A DNA stretch of 64,000 bases from Thuidium tamariscinum. Its lineage: Eukaryota > Streptophyta > Bryopsida > Hypnales > Thuidiaceae. The stretch lies in the NCBI GenBank assembly GCA_947034885.2, contig OX344758.2:11931067-11995066 (forward strand), read 5' to 3'. The translations under genes and the position numbers were made by a program. Below are positions 44,123-56,339 of the stretch, in pieces. The notes below the pieces were generated by a model. That model worked only from the letters and a program-made list of their open reading frames with translations, was not told the DNA's origin and did not search any database. Each line of letters starts with the position of its first letter. Position 1 is the first letter of the stretch.

Positions 44123-44425
44123 GCATTTCTTTTTTCTTAATGACCACTTCAGGGATTCGTTGGCATAGTTTTGATCGGATCGTGTGTGGCTTTTAGGAAT
44201 TCGGTTCCATGTGAATGATATGAAATTTGAGACTCCGGACTGTCTCCAGATTGAGAGGGAACCGTCTTTCTTTCTTTTCTTGACATGGATTACACTTTCT
44301 TGCAGACTTATTGCATTGCATTGCATTGATAGAGGTGTGTTAGTTTTTGCGATGAACGAGGAACGATGCGTGTGGGCCTGAACGTAATGTTGCTTTTGTT
44401 ATAGATATTGTTTAATGAAAATGGA

Positions 44426-44799
44426 AGGAAATTTTGAACGGTGAGTCACAATAATGATGCTATAGTAACGGTGAGTCATAATATAAATAAATTTGATCAG
44501 CCCAATAATAGTAGTAACTAAACACAATAGTAAGAGCTAGTGGTTTGGGAGGCACCTACCTTAGTGAAATCGAAGGTAGGAGAGACAATTGGTGAGTCCA
44601 CTAGAAGTACCATATCATAGTGTCTACTAAGGTATCTTTCATTGGTCTCTCTCATAATGAGTGAAGTTTGTCCTTTCATTGGTCTCTCTCTTAAATTTTG
44701 TTGCAAAGTCACAATAATAATGATAATCCTTATATTGGTATGTAATAGAAAAATAATAATGTAGTTTTCTCTAATAGCAATTATAATGTTAAGGTACAT
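44426..44799. other. AT-rich spacer without a gene
   Basis: Contains a short direct repeat (CATTGGTCTCTCTC, twice near 44641 and 44678). No gene. Confidence 0.5.
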
Positions 44800-44965
44800 T
44801 GTTCTTTCTTCAATATACCAATAGTGTACATTTCAAGAGGTAATCACCTTTTGTGACCATTGCATTTCAACTTCAAAAACTTGTAACTAATTCCACAGAC
44901 TCAAGGCACTCTAAAAAATATGTAATGACATGGATTGGATGCCAATTACATTCTTCTTCATTTGA
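44800..44965 (-). repeat. Dispersed 'GGTACATTG' repeat, copy A
   Basis: An inverted copy of the family also found at 46060-46245, 54890-55090 and 56340-56570. Shared text: CAATATACCAATAGTG.ACAT, TTCAACTTC, ATTGGATGCCAATT and TTGAAA.TTTATTGAAAA in reverse orientation. Confidence 0.55.
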
Positions 44966-46059
44966 AACTTTATTGAAAAATGTTTAAAGTAGTTTAGTAT
45001 TATATGATCTTTCAAGTTTGAATTAGATTGTAAATTCTTAAATAGCAACAAATAGTAGATAGAATTTACTTTTAAAAAAACTCCAAAAAAACTCAGAAAA
45101 TTGCAAGGCTTGAACTTGGTGTAGCTCAATTTTATTATACTGAAAAATTTATTATCTCAATTTGAAATGGAGAAAAAAAACCTTTGTTTACAATTAATTG
45201 GAAACTTTGCTTCATCAAATACTTCACATGGTTGACAAATTGCCATGTCAAATAATATTTTAAAATTATTATTACAATTTATTATTAATTTGTTAATTTA
45301 TGAATATTTTATATTATTTAAAAATATGACTAGCAATATAGTGGTTCACAACTTGGGGAATTGCCCCAAAACAATCTTTCCATGGCCTCAAAAAACATCT
45401 AATGCTTCCTCAAAAAGGTCATCAACTCTTGAATGGTTGTTTTAAGAGTAGACTACCTTAGTGACAATGATTGAGAAGTATGGTCAACTATTGTAAATCC
45501 TTAAAAGGTCTAAGAAGTCCAATTTGGATGGCAACATGGTATTTTTTGACATATTTTCCCATGTAAGGTGTATGAATTGACATACACATCAAGCTACATA
45601 AGTTTGTTTTCATATTGAGCTAGATCCAATGACACATGGCACTTCCAGCACTTCCAATGTAGATCATTATGACACCTCCTACATATTTGAGAAGGTGCAA
45701 AATGGCCACGTACTCTACATGTACGATGCAATATTTGAACCTAAAAAGATTTACATATTTAAATGACTTCCAAATAAAAGATGCTCATTACTAATTTTCA
45801 ATTCAACCTTTTGTATCTTGCCAAAGTTTATTACATACTTCATATTCTAAAAATCAAATACACAATTGTGTATATAGTCCCACCAAACCTTTAAAGATAA
45901 AAGAATTTTTTTTAATTCTTCAAAAAAGACTTCTATTCTTGGGGACTAACCAATTTGAAAGCTAGGTCACTTTCAACACCATTCCAAAATGAAGCCTAAG
46001 GTAGTGTGCTTTTATAATGACCTTTTAAGAGCTGATTGCATTATATGAGAAGCTAAACT
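44966..46059. other. AT-rich spacer without a gene
   Basis: No supportable frame or structure was found. Confidence 0.5.
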
Positions 46060-46245
46060 CTATGAAATAATTTTCAGTAAATTTTTGTAGGAGTAAAAAT
46101 GAAATTGGCATCCAATCCAAGCCATTTCATATATTTTGAACCTCAAAGGAATTAATTATAAATTTCTGAAGTTGAAATGCAGTGGTTTCTAATAGCGCCC
46201 CCCTCCTAAAATGTTCACTATTGGTACATTGAAGAAAGCAAAATT
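46060..46245 (+). repeat. Dispersed 'GGTACATTG' repeat, copy B
   Basis: Shares ATAATTTTCAGTAAATTTT, GGCATC.AATCCAA, TTTCATAT.TTTTGA, GAAGTTGAA and CCTAAAATGTTCACTATTGG with copies C and D. It leads directly into the 46196 tandem triplication, which amplified its end. Confidence 0.6.
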
Positions 46246-46443
46246 TACTTCTATGTTAAAGGTCCTTTTAGGAGTCGGCCCCCCCTCCTGAAATGTTCAC
46301 TATTGGTACATTGAAGAAAGAAAAATCTACTTCTATGTTAGAGGTCCTTTTAGGAGCTGGCCCCCCCCTCCTGAAATGTTCACTGTTGGTACATTGGAGA
46401 AAGCAAAATCTACTTCTATGTTAGAGGTCTTTTTAGGAGCCGG
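46196..46443. repeat. Triplicated ~83-bp unit
   Basis: Three consecutive copies begin CCCCCCTCCT(A/G)AAATGTTCACT and run through GGTACATTG(A/G)AGAAAG and ACTTCTATGTTA(A/G)AGGTC to TTTTAGGAG. They start near 46198, 46280 and 46365 and differ by a few bases and by the length of the C-run. Confidence 0.85.
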
Positions 46444-46515
46444 GTTCCTTTTGAGAGCACCCTCCATTTTTCTTATTAAATAAAGTGAAAGGGATGATTC
46501 CGTCTATCATGCTGA

Positions 46516-46666
46516 GGGCCTGTTTACACCAAAAAAACTTTGGGTTGGGGCCCAAAGGAATGGAGTCTTCTGATTGGAACTTTGGATTGGTACCATAGCT
46601 ATCTTCCAATCAAAATACTCCATTCTTTTGGGCCCCAACCCAAAGTTTTTTGGTGTAAAGAGAGCC
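46516..46666. mobile_element. Tourist-like foldback MITE
   Basis: A 151-bp hairpin. The left end GGGCCTGTTTACACC and the right end, reversed, GGCTCTCTTTACACC are followed by matching arms (ACTTTGGGTTGGGGCCCAAA and GAATGGAGT.TT.TGATTGGAA) with a short loop around 46585-46608. TGA on both sides (46513-46515 and 46667-46669) fits a 3-bp duplication. The GGGCCTGTTT start resembles Tourist/PIF-Harbinger MITEs, but their duplications are usually TWA, so the class is tentative. Confidence 0.65.
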
Positions 46667-46669
46667 TGA

Positions 46670-47628
46670 ATATATGTTGAATCTGTGTCCTGGTGGGTCA
46701 CAATATACGTCCATGGACATGGACAGTTTATGTCCAAGCATTTAAAAGAACGAGTTTGCCAAGTTCAGGTACGTGGCATTGATAACTTAGTGATAAAATG
46801 TAAAGTCCTGCCATTGCAAGAAGTTTGTTGCAGCAATTGTGTTCTATTTTATTTTATTTTATAAACAACAAAAAAAACTCTATTTAAGGAGAACACTTGG
46901 TTAGAAAATCTCCACATGTGAAGCAAAAAATTCATCATGTCTAAACATTGGGTCCATTTTTTGAGAGAGAGTGGGTGACGTGCTTGTACCATCATGCAAC
47001 TCGTTGTAAAGGTAAGTGTACCTAATATTGATTGAATATTAAACAATTTAGCATGGTTCCTATTATTAAAATGCAAAAGATTTTGTGGGGTCTTATTGGT
47101 AGTCAAAAGGAGATTCTAGATTTTTGTGGGGATGTATTTTTTGAACATCGAAGGAATAAATTATGAATATTTAAAGTATTGAAAATAGGTGGTTCTAAAA
47201 CTGACCTTGCGGAGTCTTGTAATTCATAGTCTCATAGTAGGAGTCCATTTCAAGCAAGAATTTGTTCAAGGTCGGTTTTAGAAAGGGGTTGAAATTAGAT
47301 GTAGTTACCTTATGAACTTTCAACCAATTGCAACCCAATCCTAATATGCAAAAGGAATATCTCTATCATTTGTTATGCCAAAGTTTTGTTTGCAAAAACA
47401 AAGTAGTGTTTGAAAGAGTTGTCAACCTTAAACAATAAGCAATTTTTATTGTGCCCAAAAGACTATTTTTTGACATGTTCAAATAAGAATTGCACAACTT
47501 TCATCCCAAAAATGTCTTTTTATGTGCTTATTTGTTATATAGGCCACAATGCTTTGATATATTATTTTGTCAAATGCAATGTGTCTTGTCAAAAAAAAAA
47601 TGCTTCAGTGAAAAGAGAGGGTGTCTAA
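46670..47628. other. AT-rich spacer without a gene
   Basis: Only short frames (for example 47410-47628) with no recognisable domain. Confidence 0.5.
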
Positions 47629-47885
47629 ATCATACTTGAATATATTCTCCTAAAATTTCCCACATTTCCACTAATATTGCAAGAATATAATCTACCATCT
47701 TCATTCCCCAAATCCTTCATAAAAAATAATGTTGAAGACATAGAGAATAGGATTGATAATAGGGTTTGCGTTGAAACTCCAAAAATTTCTCACTTGAGGA
47801 CCGATGCACTTAAGACACAAAGGCTTGCATTTGCTCAAGCTCATGTGCACTAGCCAATGTGGACAATTGGAATCAAGAATGTTAT
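47629..47885 (+). pseudogene. Decayed coding fragment left of the CACTA element
   Basis: One frame is open from about 47630 to a TAG at 47851-47853 without a start codon and reads like protein: NNVEDIENRIDNRVCVETP, then HLRTDALKTQRLAFAQAHVH, and after the stop PMWTIGIKNVI. I do not recognise the family. Together with the fragment at 52518-52943 it may be the remains of one gene or element split by the CACTA insertion, but the junction frame is not convincing. Confidence 0.3.
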
Positions 47886-48284
47886 ATAGATGGACAAATC
47901 ATTTTTTGAGGTTGGCAAGCATTCATAGTTGATATTAGTTTAGTGCCAAGTTTTAATTACATGGAATTGCTTATGTCCTAGATTTAAATCTTGTTGTATT
48001 TTGTCATCAAATGGCACTACTAGAATATGAGCATTTAATGACTGCAAAAATATGACTGGGGATGACTAGTGACTGCTCGCAGTCATATTTTGGTAATTGA
48101 AAACTTTGGGAAAAAAAATGACTGCAAATATGACTGCCAGTTACATTTTTGTTTTATACTTCATGGCCATATAGTATATATCCATTGAGAATGGCAAAAC
48201 ACTTTGTAGGGAACTTTTGGGAACGTGTTTCGGGAACACCCAGTCATATTTGCCAGTCATATTTTTCTCCAGTCATATTTTTTA

Positions 48285-48525
48285 GTCATATTTGTACAAT
48301 TATTACAATTTTTTGGGGGGGGGCAGCCCAAGTGCAATTTGGGCCCCAAAAGTACCCAGTTGTATTTTTTCCTCAATCACATTATGTAGTCATATTTTTT
48401 AAATAGTCATATTTTGCAGTCATATTTATACAATTATTACAATTATTTTTTGGGGGGTAGCCCAAGTGCAATTTGGGCCCCAAAAGTACTTAGTTGTATT
48501 TTTTTCTCAGTCACATTATGCAATC
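48285..48525. repeat. ~130-bp duplication in the left subterminal region
   Basis: Text from CAATTATTACAATT through GCCCAAGTGCAATTTGGGCC and CAAAAGTAC to TTGTATTTTTT occurs twice, at about 48297 and 48430. Each copy also contains a local palindrome around GGGCCC. Confidence 0.75.
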
Positions 48526-49339
48526 ATATTTTCAATCACCCTTTCTTGATAGTAAAGAATTTTGAGTTTTTGGGCCACACATGGAAGACATGCTCAAATG
48601 TAGGTAAACCTTTTGTATTTTAGCCATAAGGATAATTTCTTTGGATGTAGATATGACTTCATTTCTTGCATGCACTGAATTTTTTTTAAGCTTCATCTAT
48701 TATAAAATATGTGCAAAACAATTAGGCTAGGGTGGCCACATATTTGTATTCAAATTCCTTAAATTACATATTTAAATGTACTAATGAGGCACGGTTGTTC
48801 CTAAAAGAAGAAGGCATTGCAAATATGACTTTGCAAATGGACTTTTTTCTTGCCTACTCCATTGGAAGGGGTGGTGGACATTGGAAAGCTTTTGAATACT
48901 TTGAATGTCTCTTAACCCTTACAATATGGTTTCGTTCCTTGCAACAGTTTCATTTTGAAGTTCATTAACATATACATTTGCTGAAGACACATACAAAACA
49001 AAAAGTGCTTCACACATGAAGGCAATAATTTTTTTTTACAAATTAAGATGGTTCTCTAATTTGCTTCGAGAACAACTGAAGCTAAAAGGATGTGACATCA
49101 TCTCTTCTTTATATGTAGAAAGACTGTACAAGAAATATAGTATATTGCAATGGCGCCATTCATCCAAGACAAACATACTTACATTCTTTCCTTTTGCGTT
49201 ATACACCAAAAACATTGTTGCATAGAATCCTCTACATGAAATATTGAAGACCATTTTGGATGTATTGTTCTTTGTCATACAAAGAAACTCATTCTGAATC
49301 AGCTTCGTTGTACTATAAGTCATTCACAATTATGTCATC

Positions 49340-49720
49340 TTACTTGAGATGTTGTAATGTAGGTGCAACCACATCGGCTTCTACTTCCACTGCTTCATAC
49401 AAGGGTATCTTTGGAACAAGATCTTTGTACAAGTCTGTGGCTCCCAATCCATGAAAATTTGTTGTCTTTCCCAAGGATATGCATTGCACTTCAGGTGTTG
49501 CTCGATGTGTAGAAAATAATTGAACACCTCTTGGTTCCTTTTGAAGTACAACTTTCCATCCACTCTTGCCCTTGTCTAGTATAAAGAATACGTGTTCAAT
49601 GTGTAGAGGAAAAGCAAATGACTGTGTCGAGTAAGGGATCAATTTTTGAAAATTCACACTAGTGAATCCATACTCATCACACTTTATGGTAGCCCCATCC
49701 TCCTTTGTATTTGCAACCAC
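49340..49720 (-). pseudogene. DUF4216-like CACTA protein remnant
   Basis: A 126-codon minus-strand frame. KCDEYGFTSVNFQKLIPY, PLHIEHVFFI and SGWKVVLQKEPRG follow the pattern of DUF4216 (family pattern: a Y-G-F-x-x-V-N-F segment, a Q-x-x-Q/H-V-F-Y segment and G-W-x-V-V), a domain found at the end of plant CACTA transposase proteins. The flanking transposase domain is not recognisable here, so this is a fragment inside the decayed element, not a working gene. Confidence 0.65.
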
Positions 49721-50467
49721 CTAATTGCAATATAGCACTGGGTCATTGCAACAAAGACCGACCGATTTATGTAGCGTTTTCCACAGTACTGCTGAAATTT
49801 TCAGGAGTACTGTATAATTAGAAAAACAATTTTTAAAAAATGTAAAAAATATGTTTTATGTATATACCTCTAAGAAGAAGGTACCCTAGGAAGGAAAAGT
49901 GTAGAAAAATTCTCTAAGTAGGAGAACTAGAAAAGTGCAAATTTTCATGAAAGTAGGTACTTTGACATTTTAATTTGTAAAAAATAGGAAAAAATATTTT
50001 TTAAAAAAACTTAAAATTATCAATTTGGGAGAACTTTACGGTGAAGAGATTTCACCAAAAGAATGATCTCAAAACCATCTTAAATGTTCAAAAGTATGAG
50101 CACAAAAGAGGCCTGTTCGTGCACATGTAGAGGAAAGAGAATAATGATTTTTGAGATTTCCTTCGGTAGAAACATGCCTACCTAGTATGGAAATAGGCCA
50201 CAGAAATTTCAGCTTTAGATCATTAATTTTGGATGCTCCCCAGTACTAAAAACCCCTAAACCGCAAAGTATGACAAATTAGCTTAATTGAAATTTAATTA
50301 TAAAATAATTTTTGAAAATTTCTAAAAAATAAGGAATTTGATTTTTGTCATATCATAAATCTTTAGTCAAAATTTCAAGTTAATATGGTTCATACTCTAA
50401 AAGTTATAATCAATAACAACTCCGACATTCAAAGTGTGACGCAAAATAGTACCGGTCTTTCTTGCAG

Positions 50468-50770
50468 TCACCCCACTACTACCTCAAAGTTTGCGTAATT
50501 TACAAATAAAATCTCTTCCACACACACCCCAAACTCCAATTCTAAAGCCTTCATGTTCCTATCCTTTACATTTGCTCGACACAATTGTCGAAAAGTTTCA
50601 GCTACTCTTGAATCCATTCTTGTCAATTGTTTCTCACAATTTTGAATACAAATGTGATTTTTAAATGCATACATAGAACGATATGACTTGGCTTGATTTG
50701 ATGGAGATAACATCAAAATTCCCACATCCTCTTCCATTTCTTCAATCCCATCTTTCATAGCACAGAACAC
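50468..50770 (-). pseudogene. Second CACTA-internal frame, unrecognised
   Basis: A 100-codon minus-strand frame in the same orientation as the DUF4216 remnant and upstream of it in transcription sense. Text such as YRSMYAFKNHICIQNCEKQL and FRQLCRANVKDRNM looks protein-like, but I cannot match it to a domain. Probably part of an element-encoded protein. Confidence 0.35.
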
Positions 50771-51309
50771 TGTCTTTGAAAACTAAATGTAGAACTCTTC
50801 ATCATACAATTTCATTAAATATTGTATCTGTTTTTTTTTGTTTTTTACGCCTATATTGTTGACGTTCATATTCACAAACTTATATTATACAACCATGAAG
50901 CATGTGAGTTCATCAAAAACATGCAAAACAACGCACTACATGGAGTCATATTTCAGTGCTAATCATTACATTCAATCTATTTTGCAATAACATAATTACA
51001 TGTAGTTGTATAGGCAATTGTATAATAAGATTCAATCATATATTAAATTACATTACTCTAAGTAGTCATATATGTAATTATATTACTAGTTTTAGTCACA
51101 TATGACATCACATTACAATATACAGTCAGATATACAATTGTATTACTAAATTCAGTTATATATTAAATTACATTACTATAGGTAGTCACAAATGCAATTG
51201 TATCACTAGGTTCAGTCATCATTTTTAGGGTTTTAAAACCCTAGCCGTCACTTTTTTAGGGCTTTGAAACCCTAGCCGCCACTTCATGTGCTTCATCTTC
51301 TTTCTTCTT

Positions 51310-51800
51310 TGTAGTTTTCTAACTCTTGTTTCTTGTTTTATCTTTTGTTTTTTGAAGTTTTAGTAGTAGTTGTTTGTTGTTTGTTGTTGTTGTTGTTGGT
51401 GATGATGGTGAGTTGTTGCTTTCTAATTCTTGTTTCTTCTTCCTTCTTTTGTTTTGTGAAGTTTTAGTAGTAATTGTTTGTTGTTGTTGGTGAGTTATTG
51501 CTTTCTACTCTTGTTTCTTCCTCCTTATATTGTTGTTGTTGTTGTTGGTGAGTTTTTGTTGGTGGTGAGTTGTTGCTTTCTAACTCTTGTTTCTTCTTCC
51601 TTCTTTTGTTTTTTGAGGTTTTAGTAGTAGTTGTTTGGTGGTGGTGGTGAGTTGATGCTTCCTAACTCTTGTTTTTTGTTTTTTGAAGATCTAATTGTTA
51701 TGTTGTTGTGTTTTAGTTGTTGTTAAGTTGTTGCTTTCTAAGTTTTGTTTCTTCTTTTTTATTTTGTTTTTTAAAGTTCTAATTATTATATTGTTGTATT
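51310..51800. repeat. TTG-rich imperfect tandem repeats
   Basis: TTGCTTTCTAA.TCTTGTTTCTTCTTCCTTC plus TTTTAGTAGTAGTTGTTTG-type text recurs five or six times with changing spacing (about 60-115 bp) and is mixed with pure GTT microsatellite. It lies inside the CACTA element. Just before it, AAACCCTAGCCG.CACTT is repeated twice (about 51236 and 51268). Confidence 0.7.
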
Positions 51801-51829
51801 TGTGGTGTTGTTCTTCTAATACTAACTTG

Positions 51830-52460
51830 AACAACAGAGTGACTCATTACAGTCATATTATATATAAGCCAAAATATGCCTCATTGTAGTCATATCCGAT
51901 ATTACTCAAAATATGACTTGCCGCAATCATATTTCATCATTCAAAATATGACTCATTACAGTCATATTCCATATCACTTAAAAATATGACTCAAAATATG
52001 ACTCATTGCAATCATATTCCAAATCACTTAAAATATGATTGAAAATATTACTCACTACAGTCATACTCCATATCATTAAAAAAAATGACTTAGAATATGA
52101 CTTGCTGCAGTCATATTTCATATCACTCAAATTATGACTCACCACAGTCACAATCCATGTCATCAAAAATATAACTAGACCAAGTCACATTCCATGCAAG
52201 ATTTTTTTATTTTGCCCGGGCAGCTAATGAAAATGTCAAACCTCCAAGGAAAGTCAATATATACGCCATGTTGGCAAAATACGTCTAAAAATGGTTTATT
52301 ATACTCTCAAATCCATATGACTGCAAATGTGACTCACTAGTCATATGACTGAAAGTGAATGACTCGACCATGACTCATCTCAGTCACATCCCGCTCATCT
52401 ATAGTGATTTTTGTTTGAGTCACATTCTTGAATTTTGTGACTCACTGCTATCATATTTTG
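51830..52460. repeat. Subterminal ATATGACTCA / CAGTCATATT array
   Basis: Units of about 40-45 bp with ATATGACTCATT.CAGTCATATTCCATATCACT recur about eight times near the right end of the CACTA element. Each unit contains both orientations of the ATGACT core. Probable transposase-binding sites by analogy with En/Spm. Confidence 0.75.
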
Positions 52461-52517
52461 CAGTCATAAAACACTCATTTTCTTGTAGTATGGGGTGCTT
52501 TTAGTGACACTAACAAG

Positions 52518-52943
52518 TCACTTTTAGTCATTATACTTGCAAATAGGAAAATTGTTGTTGATTTTGTTGACATTGAATATAAGTAGGTATTATTTAACAT
52601 TTTTTTCTTCCATGATCAATTGAATGACATGACTATCATGAAGGATGGTGCTCTTGTAAATTGCATTCATCTATCTAATAGGTGGAGAGAAGCTTATGGT
52701 ATGACAAAATTTAATTGGTTGCCTAATTTCCTAGGTTATTACTATCCCATTGTTAGTCTATAGAAATTTGTAAAAGACAATATTCAGAACAAGTATTGGT
52801 CACAAAACATGTTGAAATTGGATAATGCAATTAAATGTATATTAGAAGGTGTCCCTAAAGATGTATTTAGTGTTTTCATTTCCACAATACTTCATATAAT
52901 GAAAGTTGTTATTGATGCTCAAGGTAGTAGTACTAAATGGTAG
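52518..52943 (+). pseudogene. Decayed coding fragment right of the CACTA element
   Basis: From about 52623 one frame reads through 106 sense codons with a single internal TAG (52761-52763): NDMTIMKDGALVNCIHLSN, then RWREAYGMTKFNWLPNFLGY, after the stop KFVKDNIQNKYWSQNMLKLD and GVPKDVFSVFISTILHIMKV. A shorter open stretch precedes it at about 52518-52590. The family is unknown to me. The amino acid text looks like real, eroded protein rather than chance. Confidence 0.35.
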
Positions 52944-54889
52944 ACACTATGCCAAAGTAGTCCATATTGATGTACATTTTATACTTTTTATATATAAAAA
53001 AAATTTGCTGTAAAAATAGTCTCTCTAAGCATTCCATTGCACTTAATGGTTTTCAATTTAATGAAATTTGGAATATTTGACAATAATTCAAATTTCACAA
53101 TCTTTACAAGGTTGGAGGTCAAAATTTTTTGTCTGTATTTTACCTACCAAGTATTGTATATGATTATCAAACTTCTTATATTGTAGTGAACTTTGATTTT
53201 CTCTCTAGAGTATCCTTTTCCTTCTTCTATAAACAAATTAGGCCTAAGAAGAAGCAAAAGAGTTATAAAATACAATACTATTGAGACAATTGGACTTGAT
53301 AGAAGTTCAATTATAGATTTATAATCAAAACAGAAAGATTTAGTAATAGTTGGATGTAGTTTGTATTATTTTTGTAATAAAAAAGGAAAAAATAGTAGTC
53401 AAGACTTTTTTAGACAACCCTTGGTCATAGGACCTTGTAGTATGATCTACAACAAACATTACATATTGAAACAAAAAAATAAATTAGATTCAAGAAAACA
53501 AGTCTACATGGAAATTAAAAAGTAGGTTGATTAGAAATGAAAATAGAAGTAAAATAAAATGAATGCCAACTTCTTTTCATCTAATAAAGGTAAAGGTCAA
53601 TCATTCTTTGCACTAAAAAAAAGACAAAAAACTTTTAGTACTAAAAATGACATTATACTCTTTGCATTAGGAATAGCTTTATGGACAAAGCCCCATTAAT
53701 ACCAAAATTACAAGTCAAAGCGAAAACCCAAAATCAAATGGAGTAAAGATATCATAATTAAGTAAATTGAAAAAAGCTGATACAACAATAAAAATGAATA
53801 AAAATGAATAAATTTTAGACAACAAAAATATTTTAAATTGTATATATATATATTTCAACACAATATGCTATTCAAAGATTGAAATCTAGGTAGAGAAAGA
53901 ATGAAAAAATTGATTAATAATAAAACTGAAAAATCTTTAAAAAAAACACATTGAAAGAATAAAAAATTTATTAAGAAAAAAACAGATTTTTCTAGTCAAT
54001 TTTTCTAGCCAAAGCAAAGTCAAATTTAGACAATACTTCAATTTTTCATGGAATAGATAAACAATTCACCAAAAAGTTATTGTTATAATTAAATATATTA
54101 AATATAATATCTTAAATAAAATAATTCAAATAATATATTATAAAAAATAAAAATAAAACTTGAACTTACACTATTCAAAGATCAACATCGAGATACAATT
54201 GATATCCCATATTGGTACAAGGTACAATCAATATCCCATATTTATTGTCTTGTGAAGTGGTTCGTAAAATTAGAAAGAGGGGGTGGGAGGAGAGGCTTGG
54301 GGGGGAATTAATTTTAATTAATCAATTAAACCAAAATTTGGGGGATAATAAAAATATGAAATGTTTTTTTTTTTGTCTTTTGGGGAAGTGATCCCTCACT
54401 ATCCACTCAAAAGACAAGGTATATGACATGCCATTGAAAGTATTCATTTTGATATGGATTCCATCATATTGATTGTTGACCTTTATTCAATGTGATCTAA
54501 TGATTCAAAAATCTCATTAGCCATTAATTCCATTTGAAGTTACAAATGCGAGACAATAATTAAACCTATTCTATAAAGTGGGCCTTGTAGGATGAATTTT
54601 GTATTTTGTAGGGTAATTTACAAAAAGCCCCCTATCTTGTGCACTATCAATTCTATGTTTTTCACTTCTTGAAGCTCATTTGTCACCTCTTATTGCCAAT
54701 ATGAATTCAAAATTTGCTAATTTTGTCATTAGTGGTAAGTACAAAATTCTTGCATCTTTTCCAAAGGATAAATATAATTCACTTTGCAAGGTCCACTTTG
54801 TAGGATGGTTTTTAGCATCCTGCATTACAAATTACTTCTGTCTGTACTTCAGAATTACCACATTCCAGTAATTGCACTTACCACATCTA
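52944..54889. other. AT-rich spacer without a gene
   Basis: Very AT-rich, with a TA microsatellite at about 53840-53851 and many short A-runs. No gene. Confidence 0.5.
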
Positions 54890-55090
54890 AGGGCTGGAAC
54901 TGAATTTTGGGGAGGTGAAACATCTTGAAATAAGGACTAGTGGAATTGACATCTAATCCAAGTTGTTTCATATTTTTAAAAGCTTTGTGGAATTTGTTAT
55001 AAAATTTTGAGGTTGAATTGGCATAGGGTTCTAAAATGGAGCACCTCCTAAAATGTACACAATTTGTACATTGTTGATGACTACGAAAAA
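54890..55090 (+). repeat. Dispersed 'GGTACATTG' repeat, copy C
   Basis: AATTGACATCTAATCCAA, TTTCATATTTTT, TAAAATTTTGAGGTTGAATT, ATAGGGTTCTAAAATGG and CCTAAAATGTACAC match copy D closely and copy B more distantly. Confidence 0.65.
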
Positions 55091-56339
55091 GAAACATGTA
55101 CAAACAGTGTGTATTTAATCCCTAAAGGACCAACTTGCTAAATTTAGCAACATGGTGATTTTGGGCAAGTACGTGTGATTGGAGATTTTGATATTTTGGA
55201 CCCAAATTTGAATGTTAGAAGGTGGAGACAAAGAATATCTTCTATGTATACAAAAATCAAGACATTTGATAATATGAGTCAAAAGTTATGGCCTAATATG
55301 TTTTTTTTTTATAATTGGGTAATTTAGGCAGAATAGAAAAAATCAATTTTTTTTCAAAAACAAAAATTTGAAATTAGTTTTCTTCATTTACATATGCATG
55401 GAAAGCATATTTTAATCAATGAGTCAAAAGTTACTCAATTTTTAATATCTTTTGAAAAAAAAAAATTGTTTATAACAACATTGCAACCATTTGGGATTGG
55501 CATTTTTCAATTTCATAAATAAATTCTCAACAATTTTTCATTTTGAATCATCTGCTACTTTTTTATATTTACTATTTTTTTCTTATATGTTGTACAGTTC
55601 TAAACAATTTGAAATTTTTAGACAAGTATCCTACTTGGCCTTAACAATTAATCCAAAGAGGCACAATCATTTTCAACCATTTTTTCATATGATTTTTTCC
55701 ATTTGAAGTACAGTTGCCATGTTTCTTGAAGGTGAAAAAAATTCGAGCATTCAAACATAAATATCTTGCAATCTACATGGTGAAAAACTATGAAATTTTT
55801 GCACACATGTTCTCAAACCAATTACTACAAGATTGTCCAATTGCAAATCTCAAAAAATGTTTTAAGAAAGAAAATTGGTATGTGTACTAGAAATGGCAAT
55901 TTTTGATTGTTTCTGGAGTAAGTATAGTCAAAGAACTTAAAGGATTAAAGAGGAGCTCCATTTTAGAACCACTCCTACCTTATGGACCAAGGCATTTTTA
56001 TTGGCATTTTGGTGCCAGATTGCACGAAACAAGAAATTTTAAAATGGCAAAAAATAAGGTTCACATAATGAACATGCGGCAAAACACTCATGTTTGAATA
56101 AGACAAAGAAAATAATATGGCTACAAAGACCAAGGAAATTGAGAAGCTATTCTCTAGAGAACTTCTTCTCTAGAAAACTCCAAATTTTTAAAAAAAAGTC
56201 TTAGATAAAATTGTGAGATTGTGAATGAAAATAAATTTACAGACATGTGATATGTGCCAATGTGATATTTTCTATCCAATACCTGGATGAATGTTGAAAT
56301 TTGAAGCACCACTAAGGTAAGAGGTCCTATAATGGACCA
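55091..56339. other. AT-rich spacer without a gene
   Basis: No gene. Text at 55920-55975 ('AGCTCCATTTTAGAACC') is an inverted piece of the 'GGTTCTAAAATGG' repeat family. Confidence 0.45.

Larger units (their letters stand above)
48015..52490 (-). mobile_element. Decayed CACTA (En/Spm) DNA transposon
   Basis: The left end CACTACTAGAATATGAGCAT and the right end, reversed, TACTACAAGAAAATGAGTG continue into shared ATGACTGCAAAA.ATATGA. TGG flanks both sides (48012-48014 and 52491-52493), the 3-bp duplication of this superfamily. The ends carry many copies of AGTCATATTT and ATATGACT in both orientations, as expected for subterminal transposase-binding repeats: about 48040-48540 on the left and 50940-52460 on the right. 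A DUF4216-like remnant on the minus strand sets the element's orientation. Length is 4,476 bp; no intact transposase frame remains, so it cannot be autonomous. Confidence 0.85.

Noticed and set aside
51695-51889. Hydrophobic 64-residue frame
   Set aside because: A product of TTG/TTT low-complexity repeats inside the CACTA element.
48030-52460. CRISPR-like array because of repeated AGTCATATT units
   Set aside because: The units are variable, occur in both orientations and lie inside CACTA ends in a plant genome; they are subterminal repeats.
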